In this document: one piece after another, positions 27,091 to 38,150 of the stretch | Layout: every line of letters begins with the position of its first letter | Numbering within the stretch: position 1 is the first letter of the stretch | NCBI GenBank assembly: GCA_014860745.1 | Contig: JACZJC010000041.1 | Coordinates: forward strand, 1-64,000 | DNA from: Anaerolineales bacterium | GTDB taxonomy: Bacteria; Chloroflexota; Anaerolineae; Anaerolineales; Villigracilaceae | DNA: 64,000 nucleotides | Reading direction: 5' to 3' | Notes under the pieces: model-generated | The model's database searches: none | Seen by the model: the letters and a program-made list of their open reading frames with translations, nothing else | Told to the model about the DNA's origin: nothing | Program-made: the position numbers and the translations under genes

Positions 27091-27900
27091 CTACTCCAAT
27101 TTATGTTTGAATTTTGAAAAGATATAGGTAATCCAATCCACAACGACCGGAAAAAGCATATCGAAGATGGTGACGATGCGGAACCACCACGGGATGACCA
27201 AACTGCGGCGGGGACGTTTGGCGACATCCACCACGCGTCTGGCTACGTATTCCGAGCTCATACGCATCCTGATCCTGGAACGGATGGAACCATACGCCTC
27301 ACTCCTGCCGATGTGCTCTCCAAATTCCGTGGAGGCGGGGCCGGGGTAGATGCCACTGACTTTTATTCCGAGAGGCGCAACTTCGCGGCGCAGCGCATCG
27401 GTAAACGCACGCACACCGAACTTACTTGCGGAATAAGATGCGATCAACGGCGGGGAGATCAATCCCGCAACAGAGGCCATATTAATGATATGGCCGTTCC
27501 CCTGCTCAAGCATTTGAGGCAGCACGGAACGTGTGACCTGCATCAAGCCGATCAAATTAACCCGTATGAGCAAATCAATATCGCGTTCGGGCGTGTGATT
27601 CTCGAACCAGTCCACCCTTCCGATGCCGGCATTGTTGAAGAGAATGTCAATTCGGTCATACAAGGCAACGGCAGATTGCACCATGTTCTCGATATCGTCC
27701 GCATTCGTAATATCCATTGGAATGGCAATGGCCTCGCCGCCTTCATCCTGAATGCGTGAGACGAGGGTTTGCAAGCGGTCGATGCGGCGGGCAGCAAGCA
27801 CCAGCTTGCATCCCTCCGCGGAAAAGAACCAGGCGGCATCCTCTCCAAAACCGGAGGATGCGCCTGTGATGAGGACAACTTTGTTTTCTAGGGAAATCAT
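27091..27900 (-). CDS. short-chain dehydrogenase/reductase
   Basis: A 269-aa classical SDR. It has the cofactor motif VLITGASSGFGEDAAW, NNAG in ILFNNAGIGRV, Ser of the catalytic set in NMASVAGLIS, and Tyr-Lys in IASYSASKFGVRAF. A C-terminal hydrophobic tail (PWWFRIVTIFDMLFPVVVDW) could anchor it to the membrane. It is a member of the large group acting on unknown alcohols/ketones. Contrast with the catalytic-site-less SDR at 32194. Confidence 0.92.
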   Translation of the reverse strand: MISLENKVVLITGASSGFGEDAAWFFSAEGCKLVLAARRIDRLQTLVSRIQDEGGEAIAIPMDITNADDIENMVQSAVALYDRIDILFNNAGIGRVDWFENHTPERDIDLLIRVNLIGLMQVTRSVLPQMLEQGNGHIINMASVAGLISPPLIASYSASKFGVRAFTDALRREVAPLGIKVSGIYPGPASTEFGEHIGRSEAYGSIRSRIRMRMSSEYVARRVVDVAKRPRRSLVIPWWFRIVTIFDMLFPVVVDWITYIFSKFKHKLE

Positions 27901-27950
27901 GTCGATGCGCTCGGGGTGACGGTTGGAAAATCATCCGTATTTTACAGGAT

Positions 27951-27990
27951 TAAACAAAAGACGCGGATATTTTATCATCCGCATCTTTTG
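27951..27990 (-). terminator. terminator of the folC-lon unit
   Basis: AAAAGACGCGGAT (27956-27968) and ATCCGCATCTTTT (27977-27989) form a long stem with an 8-nt loop. On the minus strand it is followed by CTTTTGTTT. It lies downstream of lon. Confidence 0.75.
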
Positions 27991-28031
27991 AATCAGGTTT
28001 TGTTATGACAATAAAATTCGCACCCGCCCGT

Positions 28032-30477
<2,446 letters not shown>

Positions 30478-30500
<23 letters not shown>

Positions 30501-31788
30501 TCCGTAATTTCCATTCTCTCATGACTTCCGCCGTCACGAACATCGATCCGGCAGATAGAACTATGCTACCATCTTTTGACGATAAATCCAACGCCCGCGC
30601 CAACGCATCCTTCACAGGGACAACCGCCTCCGACTCCGCCCCAGCCTGCTCGGCCAACCCCTGAATTTTCTCCACCTCCAAAGCACGCGGATGATCGGCT
30701 TTGGTGATAATAATTTTCCTGATCTTCGATTTCATCTCCGCGAACATGCCGGGGATGTTCTTATCCTCAGACGCGCCAAAGATAAGGTAAACAGGCCTTC
30801 CGGGAAAATACGTTTCAAGAGTTTCGCGCAGCTTCTCGAACGAATCCTGATTATGGGCGGAATCAAATATCAGCGGAGGTTCGAGGCGGGCAATTTCAAA
30901 GCGGGCGCGCCATTTTACTTGAGAAAACCCTTTTTGAATCTGCGCATCCGTAATTGGAATCCCACTGACTTTCAGAGCCGTGTACGCCGTGGCAGCATTT
31001 TCAACTTGATGAGTGCCAAGCAAAGGAACATTGAACGATAAACCTTGAATGTGGAACTCTTGCCCCTTCAAAGATGACTCCACCAACTCGAACTTTACAT
31101 CTTTTCCAACCAAGGTAAACTCGCATCCCTTTAGCTCGGCTACACGCTCCAAAACTTCGAGAGCTTCTTCCTTTTGCGGCGAGGAAACTACCGGCACACC
31201 ATCCTTGATAATTCCCGCCTTTTCTCCCGCAATTAAAGCCAGCGTATTTCCAAGCACAGCCATATGATCGTACGATAATGAAGTAATGACAGAAACCTTC
31301 GGCGTGACAACATTCGTCGCATCCAGCCTGCCGCCGAGTCCCACCTCAAAGACCGCCGCGTTCACACCGTATTTTGCAAAAGCCATGAAGGCCAAAGCCG
31401 TGGTAATCTCAAATGTGGTCAACTTCTCGATCTTCGCGACATGCGGCTTGATCTCTTTCACCAGCTCAGTCAACTGTTCATGTTTAATCGGCTCACCGTT
31501 GATCTGAATCCGCTCCGTGTAATCCAGCAAATGCGGGGACGTGTACAGCCCAATGGTATAGCCCGCCGCTCCCAACGCCGCCGCGCACAGCGCGGACGAG
31601 GAACCCTTGCCCTTCGTCCCCGCCACGTGGATGATGGGATACTTCTTCTGAGGATTTCCCAGTGACTCCATCAACGCGAACATGCGGTCTAAATTGAAGT
31701 CTGCCTTCGCCAATTCGGAGGAATGTTTCAGGCTATAATCCACGAAGGAATACAGGTAATCTAGTGCTTGGTTGTATGCAGTTTCCAT
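30478..31788 (-). CDS. folC: bifunctional folylpolyglutamate/dihydrofolate synthase
   Basis: A protein of about 436 aa, the usual FolC length. It shows the ATP-binding IIHVAGTKGKGSSSALCAAA, the folate loop YTSPHLLDYTERIQINGEPI, SYDHMAVLGNTL and the C-terminal FDSAHNQDSF. The frame extends upstream to 32028, but this part is repeat-derived; the ATG at 31788 (METAYNQALDYL) begins the conserved protein. Its 3' end overlaps lon by 23 bp. It adds glutamates to folates. Confidence 0.93.
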
Positions 31789-31800
31789 GTCTATGCGAGG

Positions 31801-31842
31801 GATTGTAAATCGAAAATCGTAAATCGCAAGTCGAAAATCGCC
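31801..31842. repeat. degenerate AAATCGTAAATCG repeat
   Basis: GTAAATCGAAAATCGTAAATCGCAAGTCGAAAATCG: seven-base units (AAATCGN) in tandem, in the divergent gap between folC and the DUF503 gene. It is the same style as other intergenic repeats here. Confidence 0.6.
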
Positions 31843-32124
31843 ATGCTCGCCACCCTCACCATCCACCTTCACCTCCCAGCCTGCGCTTCTCTTAAAGAAA
31901 AGCGCGGACGGATCAAGCCGCTTATCTCGCGTTTGCATCGCGAGTTCAATGTCTCTGTGGCGGAGATGGGGTTGCAGGACAAATGGGACGAAGCCATCAT
32001 CACCTGCGCGATGGTGGGGAATGACCACGCCTTTTTACAATCTGCACTACAAAATGTGGCAAAATGGGTGGATGCGAACTGGACGGATGGGGATGTGTGG
32101 GAGCAAAAAATCGAACTCGTTTAA
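31843..32124 (+). CDS. DUF503 family protein (YlxP-like)
   Basis: A protein of 93 aa with the DUF503 pattern: LTIHLHLPACASLKEKRGRI near the N-terminus, LHREFNVSVAEMGLQDKWDE and a short C-terminal strand. The family includes B. subtilis YlxP, encoded near infB and rbfA in many bacteria; the biochemical role is not known. The ATG at 31843 begins right at the domain; the open frame upstream is repeat. It is divergent from folC. Confidence 0.85.
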   Translation: MLATLTIHLHLPACASLKEKRGRIKPLISRLHREFNVSVAEMGLQDKWDEAIITCAMVGNDHAFLQSALQNVAKWVDANWTDGDVWEQKIELV

Positions 32125-32178
32125 ACACAAAGTTCACAAAGTTTTAAACCTTAGTGCCCTTGGTGTCCTTCGTGTTTA
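32122..32178. repeat. hairpin repeat AACACAAAGTTCACAAAG/CTTAGTGCCC type
   Basis: TAAACACAAAGTTCACAAAGTTTTAAACC followed by TTAGTGCCCTTGGTGTCCTTCGTGTTTA. The outer arms TAAACAC(A/G)AAG and CTTCGTGTTTA pair. It lies between the DUF503 gene and the SDR gene. Similar TTCGTG...GTGTTTA repeats are a recurrent style in many environmental genomes. Confidence 0.6.
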
Positions 32179-32193
32179 GAAAAAGGAGACGGA

Positions 32194-32985
32194 ATGGATT
32201 TAGGACTCAAAGATAAACGCGCCTTTGTGGCCGGCGCATCGCGCGGACTTGGATATGCCACTGCTCTGACGCTTGCGCGTGAGGGATGCAGAGTTGCCAT
32301 CAACAGCCGTGACGAAGGCAAGGTTAAAGCTGCGGCGGAGAAAATTGTCAACGAAACGGGCACGCAGGCCTACGGTCTGGCAGGAGACGTGAGCGATGAG
32401 TCCGCGGCGGATATGTTGATGAAGTCGGCGGTTGAATCGCTGGGCGGGCTGGACATCCTCATCACCAATGCGGGCGGCCCGCCAGCGGGTCCCTTTGAAA
32501 TGTTCGATGAAGCGACGTGGCAAAAAGCGATGGATACGTCCTTCATGAGCCACGTGCGTTTGATACGCGCCGCATTGCCGCATTTGAGAAAATCATCCAC
32601 GCCAAGCGTCTTGACTATAACTTCATACACCGTAAAACAGCCGCTGCCAAACCTTGTGCTTTCCAATAGCATTCGCCTCGCCACCATCGGGTTGACCAAG
32701 TCGCTGGCGATGGAGCTTGGGAAGGAAAATATTCGTTTCAACTCCATCCTGCCCGGCTGGACGATGACCGAACGCGTGGAGGAGTTGATGGCGTTTCGCG
32801 CCAGGAACAACAATACAGCCGTTGAGGAAGAGTTTGCAAAGCAGACCGCCGAAATTCCTTTGGGCCGCATGGGACAACCGCAGGAATTTGCGAATGCCGC
32901 CGTATTTTTGGTTTCGCCTGCCGCATCTTTTATTCATGGGGTGGCGCTGGCCGTGGATGGCGGGATTATCAAGGCCACGCTTTAG
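32194..32985 (+). CDS. SDR-family protein lacking the usual catalytic Tyr/Lys
   Basis: A 263-aa protein. The Rossmann part is FabG-like: AFVAGASRGLGYATALTLA, NNAG replaced by ITNAGGPPAG, and the C-terminal GRMGQPQEFANAAVFLVSPAASFIHGVALAVDGG. However, aligned with the FabG YxxxK segment the sequence reads VLSNSIRLATIGLTKSLAMEL: the Tyr position is Ser and the Lys is Arg. A subgroup of BKR-like SDRs without the normal tetrad is known. It may therefore have changed chemistry or a binding role. GGAG ribosome site at the ATG 32194; terminator downstream. Confidence 0.88.
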   Translation: MDLGLKDKRAFVAGASRGLGYATALTLAREGCRVAINSRDEGKVKAAAEKIVNETGTQAYGLAGDVSDESAADMLMKSAVESLGGLDILITNAGGPPAGPFEMFDEATWQKAMDTSFMSHVRLIRAALPHLRKSSTPSVLTITSYTVKQPLPNLVLSNSIRLATIGLTKSLAMELGKENIRFNSILPGWTMTERVEELMAFRARNNNTAVEEEFAKQTAEIPLGRMGQPQEFANAAVFLVSPAASFIHGVALAVDGGIIKATL

Positions 32986-33045
32986 ATCCAGATTCGCAGG
33001 GACACCGTCGTTTGAAAATCGACTCTAAACCAAAGTAGATAAGGA

Positions 33046-33082
33046 AACGCCCCGAAAAAATAATCGGTTTCGGGGTGTTTTC
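33046..33082 (+). terminator. rho-independent terminator
   Basis: AACGCCCCGAAA (33046-33057) and TTTCGGGGTGTT (33068-33079), with a G-T pair, followed by TTT. It ends the SDR gene. Confidence 0.8.
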
Positions 33083-33123
33083 ATTCATGGTACACTTCGC
33101 CCATTCCCCATTTGGAGCATTTC

Positions 33124-33306
33124 ATGACCAGTCCCACATGTTTGAACTGTAACCGTACAGATGAACAAGTGCCGCTTCTAAACCTGACCTTCAAGGGAGA
33201 AGCAAAGCATATTTGCGCGCAATGCTTCCCGATCCTCATTCACAAAATCCACCTGCTGGCAGATAAACTTCCGGGCGTGGAAATACCGCCGCCCACAGAC
33301 CACTGA
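33124..33306 (+). CDS. small zinc-ribbon protein
   Basis: A 60-aa protein. It has two CxxC pairs (TCLNCNRTDEQ near residues 5-8 and HICAQCFP near 30-35), consistent with one structural zinc. The C-terminus is helical (LIHKIHLLADKLPG). A good GGAG ribosome site lies six bases before the ATG at 33124; an in-frame TTG at 33112 overlaps that site and is not used. It sits 4 bp before murJ. No function is recognised. Confidence 0.75.
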   Translation: MTSPTCLNCNRTDEQVPLLNLTFKGEAKHICAQCFPILIHKIHLLADKLPGVEIPPPTDH

Positions 33307-33310
33307 ACCA

Positions 33311-34816
33311 ATGAATAAACTCTCCCGCCTCACCCGCAATTCGCTGGCCGTTGCGTTTTTCTTTTTCATAGATAAAATTTTAGCCTTCGTACGGACGGGC
33401 ATCATCGCACGCCAGTACACGGATGAAGTGCACCTGCTGGATACGTTCAACGCGGCAAACAATTTACCGGATGTATTGTTCGCGCTCATCTCCGGTGGGG
33501 CGCTGGCCATGGCGTTCATTCCCCTGCTGACGGAATACCTCACCACCAAAGGCCGCGCCGCTGCATGGGATCTGTTTTCGCGTGTGGCGAATGTCGGTTT
33601 TTTGGTGACAGGTTCGATTGCGATCTTGATAGCGATCTTCGCGCAGCAGCTTGTGGATGCAAAACTTGGCATTGCGCCGGGCTTCGGCGAGGAACAGCGT
33701 AAACTGCTCGCCGAGTTGATGCGCTTGAATCTAATTGGCACGATCATCTTTTCGATCAGCGGATTGGTGATGGCGTCGCTGCAAGCGAACCAGCATTTTG
33801 TTTTGCCCGCCATCGCGCCCAGCATGTATAACATCGGCCAGATCATCGGCGCGATTTTTCTCACACCGCGGTTTGGAATTCACGGCCTTGTATACGGCGT
33901 GATCCTCGGCGCGGCATTTCACCTGCTCATTCAAGTGCCCGCACTTATCATGTTCGGCTTCCGTTGGACGGCTTCCCTGAATTTGCGTCACACAGGTTTG
34001 ATCGAAGCGTTGAAGTTGATGGCTCCGCGTTTGTTGACCATGGGCGGCATTCAACTGATCTTTCTTGCGCGTGACAATCTCGCTTCACGGCTGGACCAGG
34101 TCGGCGCGGTGACATCGCTGACATATGGCTGGATGATTATGCAAGTCCCTGAAACCATCCTTGGGACGGCCATCGCCACCGCCATGCTGCCGACTCTTTC
34201 CGAGTTCGCTTCACGCGGCGACTGGGCAGGGTTCCGGTCTACAGTGGAACGCGCCATCCGTGTTTTGATCTCCTTAACCCTGCCAATAGCAGCGGTTATG
34301 GCTGCCGGGATTCATCCGCTGGTACGCGGAGTCTTCGGGTTTGACGAAGCCACATCCACCCTCATCACGTGGACAACCCGCGCGTATCTTGCAACGCTGA
34401 CCGGTTACACCATTCACGAAGTGGCCGTCCGCGCTTTTTACGCCCGCAAGGAACCGATGTTCCCGTTCTATGCCGTCCTGCTGCGCATCGTCATGTTCCT
34501 TGGAATTGGCATTGTGGGCATCACTTTCTTTAAAGATGTCGGCGCGCCAATCATTGCCTTTGCTGAAATTGCCCTCTTAATCGAAGCCATCATCTTATTT
34601 GGCTGGCTTTCCAAACGGACTCATGTTCCGCTTGATACCGGGAACTCGGTCATCAAAGGACTCATCGCCTCGGTTATCGGCGGAATTGTCACCTACGCAG
34701 TTGCGTTGTACCTGCCCGGCGGCGCAATCGTCACGGCATTGATCGGCATGATCGTCGGCGGCTTGATCGCCCTGGTCATCGTCTGGACCGAGGCGAAGCA
34801 GCTTTTAAAGTTGTAA
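33311..34816 (+). CDS. murJ: MviN/MurJ-family lipid II flippase
   Basis: A 501-aa integral membrane protein with about 14 TM helices. It shows the N-terminal MurJ elements FFFIDKILAFVRTGIIARQY and FNAANNLPDVLFALISGGALAMAFIPLLTEYL. Central residues such as GGIQLIFLARDNLASRLD and the VPETILGTAIATAMLPTLSE block are also family-typical. It would translocate lipid-linked peptidoglycan precursors. The neighbouring gene encodes a small zinc-ribbon protein. Confidence 0.9.
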   Translation: MNKLSRLTRNSLAVAFFFFIDKILAFVRTGIIARQYTDEVHLLDTFNAANNLPDVLFALISGGALAMAFIPLLTEYLTTKGRAAAWDLFSRVANVGFLVTGSIAILIAIFAQQLVDAKLGIAPGFGEEQRKLLAELMRLNLIGTIIFSISGLVMASLQANQHFVLPAIAPSMYNIGQIIGAIFLTPRFGIHGLVYGVILGAAFHLLIQVPALIMFGFRWTASLNLRHTGLIEALKLMAPRLLTMGGIQLIFLARDNLASRLDQVGAVTSLTYGWMIMQVPETILGTAIATAMLPTLSEFASRGDWAGFRSTVERAIRVLISLTLPIAAVMAAGIHPLVRGVFGFDEATSTLITWTTRAYLATLTGYTIHEVAVRAFYARKEPMFPFYAVLLRIVMFLGIGIVGITFFKDVGAPIIAFAEIALLIEAIILFGWLSKRTHVPLDTGNSVIKGLIASVIGGIVTYAVALYLPGGAIVTALIGMIVGGLIALVIVWTEAKQLLKL

Positions 34817-34926
34817 AGAAAAGATCCTGAATGTTTCTTTTGAACATCATCGGTATAAACCAATAAGAAAACCTTAGGGTCTCTTAAAATAAAAATAAGA
34901 AAAAACCCCATCAATTCAAAGGCAAG

Positions 34927-34932
34927 TATAAT
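34927..34932 (+). promoter_or_regulatory. -10 box, possible leaderless promoter
   Basis: TATAAT ends seven bases before the ATG at 34940. No ribosome site lies in between and the -35 region is poor. Confidence 0.45.
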
Positions 34933-34939
34933 CATCCCC

Positions 34940-35971
34940 ATGTCTGAACACACAGGAAACACACAACCTATTCGGCCTGTCAAGGAAGATGATACCCAGC
35001 CCATCAAACCGGTCGGGAAACCTTCGCGCTGGCGCTCCATACTCATCAGCATTTTGGGTTTTCTCCTGCTCATCGGTTTGGGTGGATTCAGCGGGTATTC
35101 TTCCGGTATCAACGTACGCAAAAACGCGGAAGACTCCATCATTACCCAGCAGCTCTCCGAGCAATTCTCCTTTGCCCTCGTGGATATTCAATTCGGCAAT
35201 TTTGAAGTTGCCAGGCAGCGCCTTGAATTCATCATCGCCCACGACCCCAACTTCCCCGGTGCCCAACAAAAGCTGACCGAGGTTCTGGTGATGAGCACGA
35301 TTCCCACCGCCACCCCCGCGCCTACTCTCACGTCCACACCGGATTCCAGCGGCGCAGAGAACGCATTCCAGCGCGCCCAGCAGCTCATCAGCGCGCAGGA
35401 TTGGGCCGGCGCCGTCACAGCGCTCGACACCATCCGCAAGCTGGACCCGGGTTACAAAACCGCCCAGGTGGACGGCATGTATTACTTCGCCCTGCGGAAT
35501 CAAGGTTACGACCTGATCACCAAACTGGGCAATCTCGAAGGCGGCATTTACTATCTGACCCTTGCCGAACGCTTCGGCCCATTGGATAACTCAGCTATCG
35601 GCTTGCGGGAAGGCGCGCGAGCTTACATTACTGGCGCAAGTTTTTGGGAACTGGATTGGGAACAGGCTATCTTTTATTTTGAACAAGTCGGCGCGAACTG
35701 GCCTTCCCTTTGGGACGGAACCATGACCGCCTCGCAGCGCTACTTCATTGCATTGACGAGCTACGGCGATGAGCTCTTCACCAAACAGGAGTATTGCGCC
35801 GCCTATGAACTATACCTGACCGCATCCGGCATCGGCACATTGGACGGAAATTCCGCCAACAACTCGGCACAGGCGTATGCTCAGTGCTACCCCGCTACCG
35901 AGGTACCCGTGGTAGAGCCAACCACCACCGAAGCAGCGCCTACAGAAGTACCGACAGCCGCTACTCCTTAA
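34940..35971 (+). CDS. membrane-anchored TPR-like protein
   Basis: A 343-aa protein. It has a short polar N-terminus with two repeats of TQPI(R/K)PV, a TM helix (ILISILGFLLLIGLGGFSGY, residues about 35-55), then an extracytoplasmic region. Two TPR-like helical stretches are visible (FALVDIQFGNFEVARQRLEF and AQDWAGAVTALDTIRKLDPG), separated by a Pro/Thr linker (IPTATPAPTLTSTP), and the C-terminus is a Pro/Thr-rich tail. Function is unknown. It starts a plus-strand pair with the CopD-like gene. Confidence 0.75.
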   Translation: MSEHTGNTQPIRPVKEDDTQPIKPVGKPSRWRSILISILGFLLLIGLGGFSGYSSGINVRKNAEDSIITQQLSEQFSFALVDIQFGNFEVARQRLEFIIAHDPNFPGAQQKLTEVLVMSTIPTATPAPTLTSTPDSSGAENAFQRAQQLISAQDWAGAVTALDTIRKLDPGYKTAQVDGMYYFALRNQGYDLITKLGNLEGGIYYLTLAERFGPLDNSAIGLREGARAYITGASFWELDWEQAIFYFEQVGANWPSLWDGTMTASQRYFIALTSYGDELFTKQEYCAAYELYLTASGIGTLDGNSANNSAQAYAQCYPATEVPVVEPTTTEAAPTEVPTAATP

Positions 35972-35974
35972 TTC

Positions 35975-36481
35975 ATGACCACTCCCTCAGCATGGATCCT
36001 GGCGATCATTTACTGGCTGCACATGCTGGCCACCGTCACATGGATTGGAAGCCTCGCCGCGATCAATATTCTCATCCTGCCCGCTTCCCAACGGACCTTG
36101 AAGCTGGTCGACCAACTCAGCTTCATCTCCGCTATGCAAAAAAGACTCGAACCACTCGCATGGTTCTGCATGGGTCTCCTCCTGGTTACAGGCCTGATCC
36201 AACTCAGCACCAGTCCCCATTATGACGGCTTTCTATCCCTGAGCACGCAATGGTCGTTGGCCATTCTAATCAAACATGGGTTTGCGGCAGTCATGGTGGT
36301 CGTCAGCGCCATCCAAACCTGGGAAGTGCTTCCCGCCATCCACCGAATATTACTGAAAAAAGAAATGGCGGCAGAAGAAGATCTCACCAGGCTCCAAAAA
36401 AAAGAACTGCTCCTCCTGCGAATCAACCTGCTGCTATCCGCGTTGATTCTCGGAGCCGCCGCACTCGCCAGGGTTTCGTAA
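35975..36481 (+). CDS. CopD-like membrane protein
   Basis: A 168-aa integral membrane protein with four predicted TM helices. The first (ILAIIYWLHMLATVTWIGSLAAINILIL) carries the HMLATVTWIGS motif of CopD/DUF2269-type proteins, and KHGFAAVMVVVSAIQTWEVLP is the family's fourth-helix style. Members act in copper uptake or heme/quinone membrane systems. The stop of the TPR gene is 3 bp upstream. Role unknown here. Confidence 0.7.
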   Translation: MTTPSAWILAIIYWLHMLATVTWIGSLAAINILILPASQRTLKLVDQLSFISAMQKRLEPLAWFCMGLLLVTGLIQLSTSPHYDGFLSLSTQWSLAILIKHGFAAVMVVVSAIQTWEVLPAIHRILLKKEMAAEEDLTRLQKKELLLLRINLLLSALILGAAALARVS

Positions 36482-36484
36482 TCG

Positions 36485-36524
36485 AAAAGAGACCGTTGCT
36501 CAAAAAGCAACGATCTCTTTTTTG
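36485..36524 (+). terminator. rho-independent terminator
   Basis: AAAGAGACCGTTGCT (36486-36500) and AGCAACGATCTCTTT (36506-36520) form a 15-bp stem with one mismatch and a 5-nt loop, followed by TTT. Confidence 0.85.
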
Positions 36525-36599
36525 TTACGACTCTTCAAAGCCAGCACGCCTTGTGATATATCGTGGCGGGCCGCCCTTAGACAGTGTTTCTTAACTCTT

Positions 36600-36705
36600 T
36601 TTTGGACACGGACAACACGGATTACACTGTAGTTCACGGAAAACCCATAAAAAAGATGCTCTTTTCCGTATGTTCAGTGAAATCCGTGTACTAAAAGAAG
36701 GCGAT
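36600..36705. repeat. hairpin repeat CACGGATT...AATCCGTG type
   Basis: TTGGACACGGACAACACGGATTACAC at one side and GTGAAATCCGTGTAC at the other pair as inverted arms. In between lie TTCACGGAAAACCC and CTTTTCCGTATGTTCAGTGAAATCC. It fills the convergent gap between the CopD-like gene and rimO. Confidence 0.65.
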
Positions 36706-36726
36706 AAGGACTCAAGAAACGCTCTC

Positions 36727-38079
36727 TTATAACTTAATCAAAGCCGGCTCCACCAACGCGCCTGTCAGATCATAGGCCATCGCCCCGGTAATCCTGACTG
36801 GGACGATCTCCCCCACTTTAGCCCTTCCTTCGATGAAGACCATGCCGTCGATCTCTGGCGCATCGCGGTATGACCTGCCGATGGAAATGCCGTTATCGAA
36901 TCCCTCCACCAGCACATCCAGGGTCCTGCCGACATAAGATTGATTCACCTGGAGCGAAATATTTTGCTGAAGCTCCATCAGGCGTTCGAATCGCTCCTCT
37001 TTGACAGAAGCAGGCACGGGGTCGCCCAGAGGCGCGGAGGTAGTCCCCGGCTCGAAGGAAAACTGGAAGGCGCCCACGCGGTCGAATCGAATCTCGTTCA
37101 CAAAATCATACAAGGTCTGAAATTCCTCTTCGGTTTCACCGGGGTAGCCAACGATGAACGTCGTTCGCATGGACAGGTCCTTCACCGTGGCGCGCATTTT
37201 TCCGAGCGTTTTATAGACCCACTCCATATTGGATGGGCGCTTCATGCGATATAAGGTTTTGGGGTGGGCATGCTGGAGCGGCATATCGAGGTAGGGCAAT
37301 ACCTGTTTGCGGGTCGCCATCACTTCGATAAGGCGGTCAGTGACGTAGCCCGGGAAGGCGTACATCACGCGGATCCAGTCCACATCCGGGACGGCATCGG
37401 TCAATTGCTCGAGCAGAATCGCGAGACCATCTTTCATGCCGAAGTCGTGACCATAATCCGTTGTATCCTGCGCGATCAAGACCAGTTCACGCACGCCAGA
37501 ATCACGCAGCGTTCGCGCTTCGTGGAGGATCGCCTCAATGGGACGAGAAACAGCCGTCCCCTTAATTAATGGGATTGCACAAAACGCGCAGGGACGGCGG
37601 CAGCCATCCGCAACTTTGATGTACGCGCTCGCGCCTGCAATGCTGACTCGCAAGGCATCGTATTCATCCGTGCCGACTGTCGCAGTTTCAGGAAGATGGT
37701 AAACAGGCTCGGGGTGCTTCCCCTTGCGGACTTCCTTGACCACCTGCACGATATCCATCCAACGGCGCGTGCCAAGAATGCCGTCGATGCCGGGGATTTT
37801 TTTAGCAACTTCAACGCCGTAACGCTGGGTGAGACAGCCCGCCGCGATCAACACCTGCCCATCGAGTTTGGATTTGGCAAGCTCATCCAGCACGCGGTAG
37901 GATTCTTCCTTGGCAGGGCCGATAAACCCGCAGGTATTCACGATCAAGACCGCCGCCTTGGAGGGGTCATCCATCGAGCGGTAGCCGTCGCGTAAAAGCA
38001 ACTGTGCCATCGAATCCGAATCAACTGTATTTTTTGCACAACCAAGGGACACTAAATGAAATGTATTTTTTTTTGTCAC
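36727..38079 (-). CDS. rimO: ribosomal protein S12 methylthiotransferase RimO
   Basis: Radical SAM enzyme that modifies Asp of ribosomal protein S12. The 450-aa length fits RimO. The N-terminal UPF0004 domain has VSLGCAKNTVDSDSMAQLL and NTCGFIGPAKEES; the radical SAM cluster is CRRPCAFC (CxxxCxxC), and MRTTFIVGYPGETEEEF is a family block. The TRAM domain is at the C-terminus. The start is GTG at 38079, with an AGGA ribosome site eight bases upstream; no ATG precedes the conserved part. MiaB is the alternative, but the LGCAKN signature and length favour RimO. Confidence 0.93.
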   Translation of the reverse strand: MTKKNTFHLVSLGCAKNTVDSDSMAQLLLRDGYRSMDDPSKAAVLIVNTCGFIGPAKEESYRVLDELAKSKLDGQVLIAAGCLTQRYGVEVAKKIPGIDGILGTRRWMDIVQVVKEVRKGKHPEPVYHLPETATVGTDEYDALRVSIAGASAYIKVADGCRRPCAFCAIPLIKGTAVSRPIEAILHEARTLRDSGVRELVLIAQDTTDYGHDFGMKDGLAILLEQLTDAVPDVDWIRVMYAFPGYVTDRLIEVMATRKQVLPYLDMPLQHAHPKTLYRMKRPSNMEWVYKTLGKMRATVKDLSMRTTFIVGYPGETEEEFQTLYDFVNEIRFDRVGAFQFSFEPGTTSAPLGDPVPASVKEERFERLMELQQNISLQVNQSYVGRTLDVLVEGFDNGISIGRSYRDAPEIDGMVFIEGRAKVGEIVPVRITGAMAYDLTGALVEPALIKL

Positions 38080-38150
38080 GCTGTTTTCCTAACTATAAAC
38101 TTTATTCTTCTCAAGTTACCGTAGAAGGTGGAGAAAGCGATAGGATAATC

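Noticed and set aside
31789-32028. N-terminal extension of FolC
   Set aside because: The extra 80 codons are repeat-derived and antisense to the DUF503 gene; the FolC protein begins at 31788.
33112-33123. TTG start for the zinc-ribbon protein
   Set aside because: The TTG overlaps the GGAG ribosome site used by the ATG at 33124.
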